Source: Salinispora pacifica CNR114
GTDB taxonomy: Bacteria > Actinomycetota > Actinomycetes > Mycobacteriales > Micromonosporaceae
Assembly: GCF_000514775.1 (NCBI RefSeq)
Contig: NZ_AZWO01000008.1
Span: 62,001-126,000, forward strand
Direction: 5' to 3'
Length of the DNA stretch: 64,000 nt
This document shows positions 63,786 to 64,000 of the stretch, in pieces. Position numbers and translations under genes: made by a program. How positions within the stretch are numbered: the first letter of the stretch is position 1; every line of letters begins with the position of its first letter. The notes beneath the pieces were generated by a model. The model ran no database searches and was not told the DNA's origin. It saw only the letters and a list, made by a program, of their open reading frames with translations.

Positions 63786-64000
63786 ATGAGAGCTCGGGTA
63801 CTGGTGGTTGACGACGACCCCGCCCTCGCCGAGATGCTGGGCATTGTCCTGCGCAGCGAGGGCTTCCTGCCTTCGTTCGTTGCCGACGGCGAACGTGCCC
63901 TGGCTGCGTTCCGGGAGAACCGGCCGGACATCGTGCTGCTCGACCTCATGCTGCCGGGCATGAGTGGCATTGACGTGGCCCGGTCGATCCGGGGTGAGTC
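63786..64000 (+). CDS. mtrA: response regulator MtrA (5' part, runs off the window)
   Basis: OmpR-family regulator of cell-wall and division genes, normally paired with kinase MtrB. The visible 71 residues are the receiver domain: acidic pocket VVDDDPAL (Asp9-Asp11), Asp53 in LLDLMLPGMSG as phosphoacceptor. The position right after ahcY matches the mycobacterial mtrA locus. ATG 63786 begins the canonical domain; a weak GGAAGA is upstream. Confidence 0.88.
   Translation, partial: MRARVLVVDDDPALAEMLGIVLRSEGFLPSFVADGERALAAFRENRPDIVLLDLMLPGMSGIDVARSIRGE

Noticed and set aside
63463..63789. 108-codon open frame before mtrA
   Set aside because: It starts in the ahcY terminator, crosses the tandem repeat and overlaps the mtrA start by 4 bp; composition is non-coding and no ribosome site is present.
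1..64000. tRNA genes, CRISPR arrays, insertion sequences, prophage or attachment sites
   Set aside because: No TPsiC-like arms, regular spacer arrays, transposase/integrase motifs or flanking target duplications were seen; the few repeats are short tandem or dyad elements.

Overview
The window is about 64 kb of very GC-rich DNA with dense actinobacterial coding, many GTG/TTG starts and no rRNA, tRNA, insertion sequence, prophage or CRISPR array that I could recognise. Mycothiol conjugate amidase, a WhiB regulator, complete F420 genes (cofD, cofE, fbiC), MtrA, and the DUF4307, DUF3499 and TIGR03089 families mark it as an actinomycete. The overall look fits Micromonosporaceae (Micromonospora/Salinispora type). 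That family-level call is an inference from gene content, not from a marker gene.

Region 1 (1-24.5 kb) carries sulfur and housekeeping genes. Cystathionine beta-synthase, cystathionine gamma-synthase, greA, DUF4307, mca, a small membrane protein and a DUF255 thioredoxin-fold protein resemble, from memory, the Rv1077-Rv1084 neighbourhood of M. tuberculosis. Between cbs and metB lie RNase Z with an unusual leader (tiny ORF, very long Shine-Dalgarno, hairpin), a three-gene operon for the osmoprotectant N-acetylglutaminylglutamine amide (asnO-ngg-M42 peptidase), an orphan APH-fold kinase, a VOC protein, msrA and a HIT protein. An amidase, threonine dehydratase and a GGDEF/EAL protein are also here. 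purK-purE close the region.

Region 2 (24.6-39.3 kb) holds a very large polytopic zinc-ribbon membrane protein, UDP-glucose dehydrogenase, an acyl-CoA dehydrogenase, a gene-poor stretch, an odd 610-residue multidomain protein (N-terminal domain, S1-like repeats, coiled coil, RelE-like end), a thioesterase, acetoacetate-CoA ligase and a TIGR03089 protein.

Region 3 (39.3-64 kb) resembles, from memory, the M. tuberculosis Rv3246c-Rv3276c neighbourhood. It has a glycosyltransferase, GDP-mannose pyrophosphorylase, the F420 genes, whiB, a zincin-like protein, DUF3499, phosphomannomutase, a Trm112-like protein, a SIS protein, a cation diffusion facilitator, mannose-6-phosphate isomerase, adenosylhomocysteinase and the start of mtrA. 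An aldehyde-oxidation island (two aldehyde dehydrogenases, DUF779, GAF/winged-helix regulator) and a decayed gene interrupt that order at 51.0-56.6 kb.

The genes join up functionally as methionine/cysteine/SAH turnover (cbs, metB, ahcY), mycothiol and methionine-sulfoxide repair (mca, msrA), mannose/GDP-mannose supply (manA, pmm, manC), and F420 synthesis. A recurring feature is a TANNNT -10 box ending 6-9 nt before the start codon, implying that many transcripts here are leaderless.
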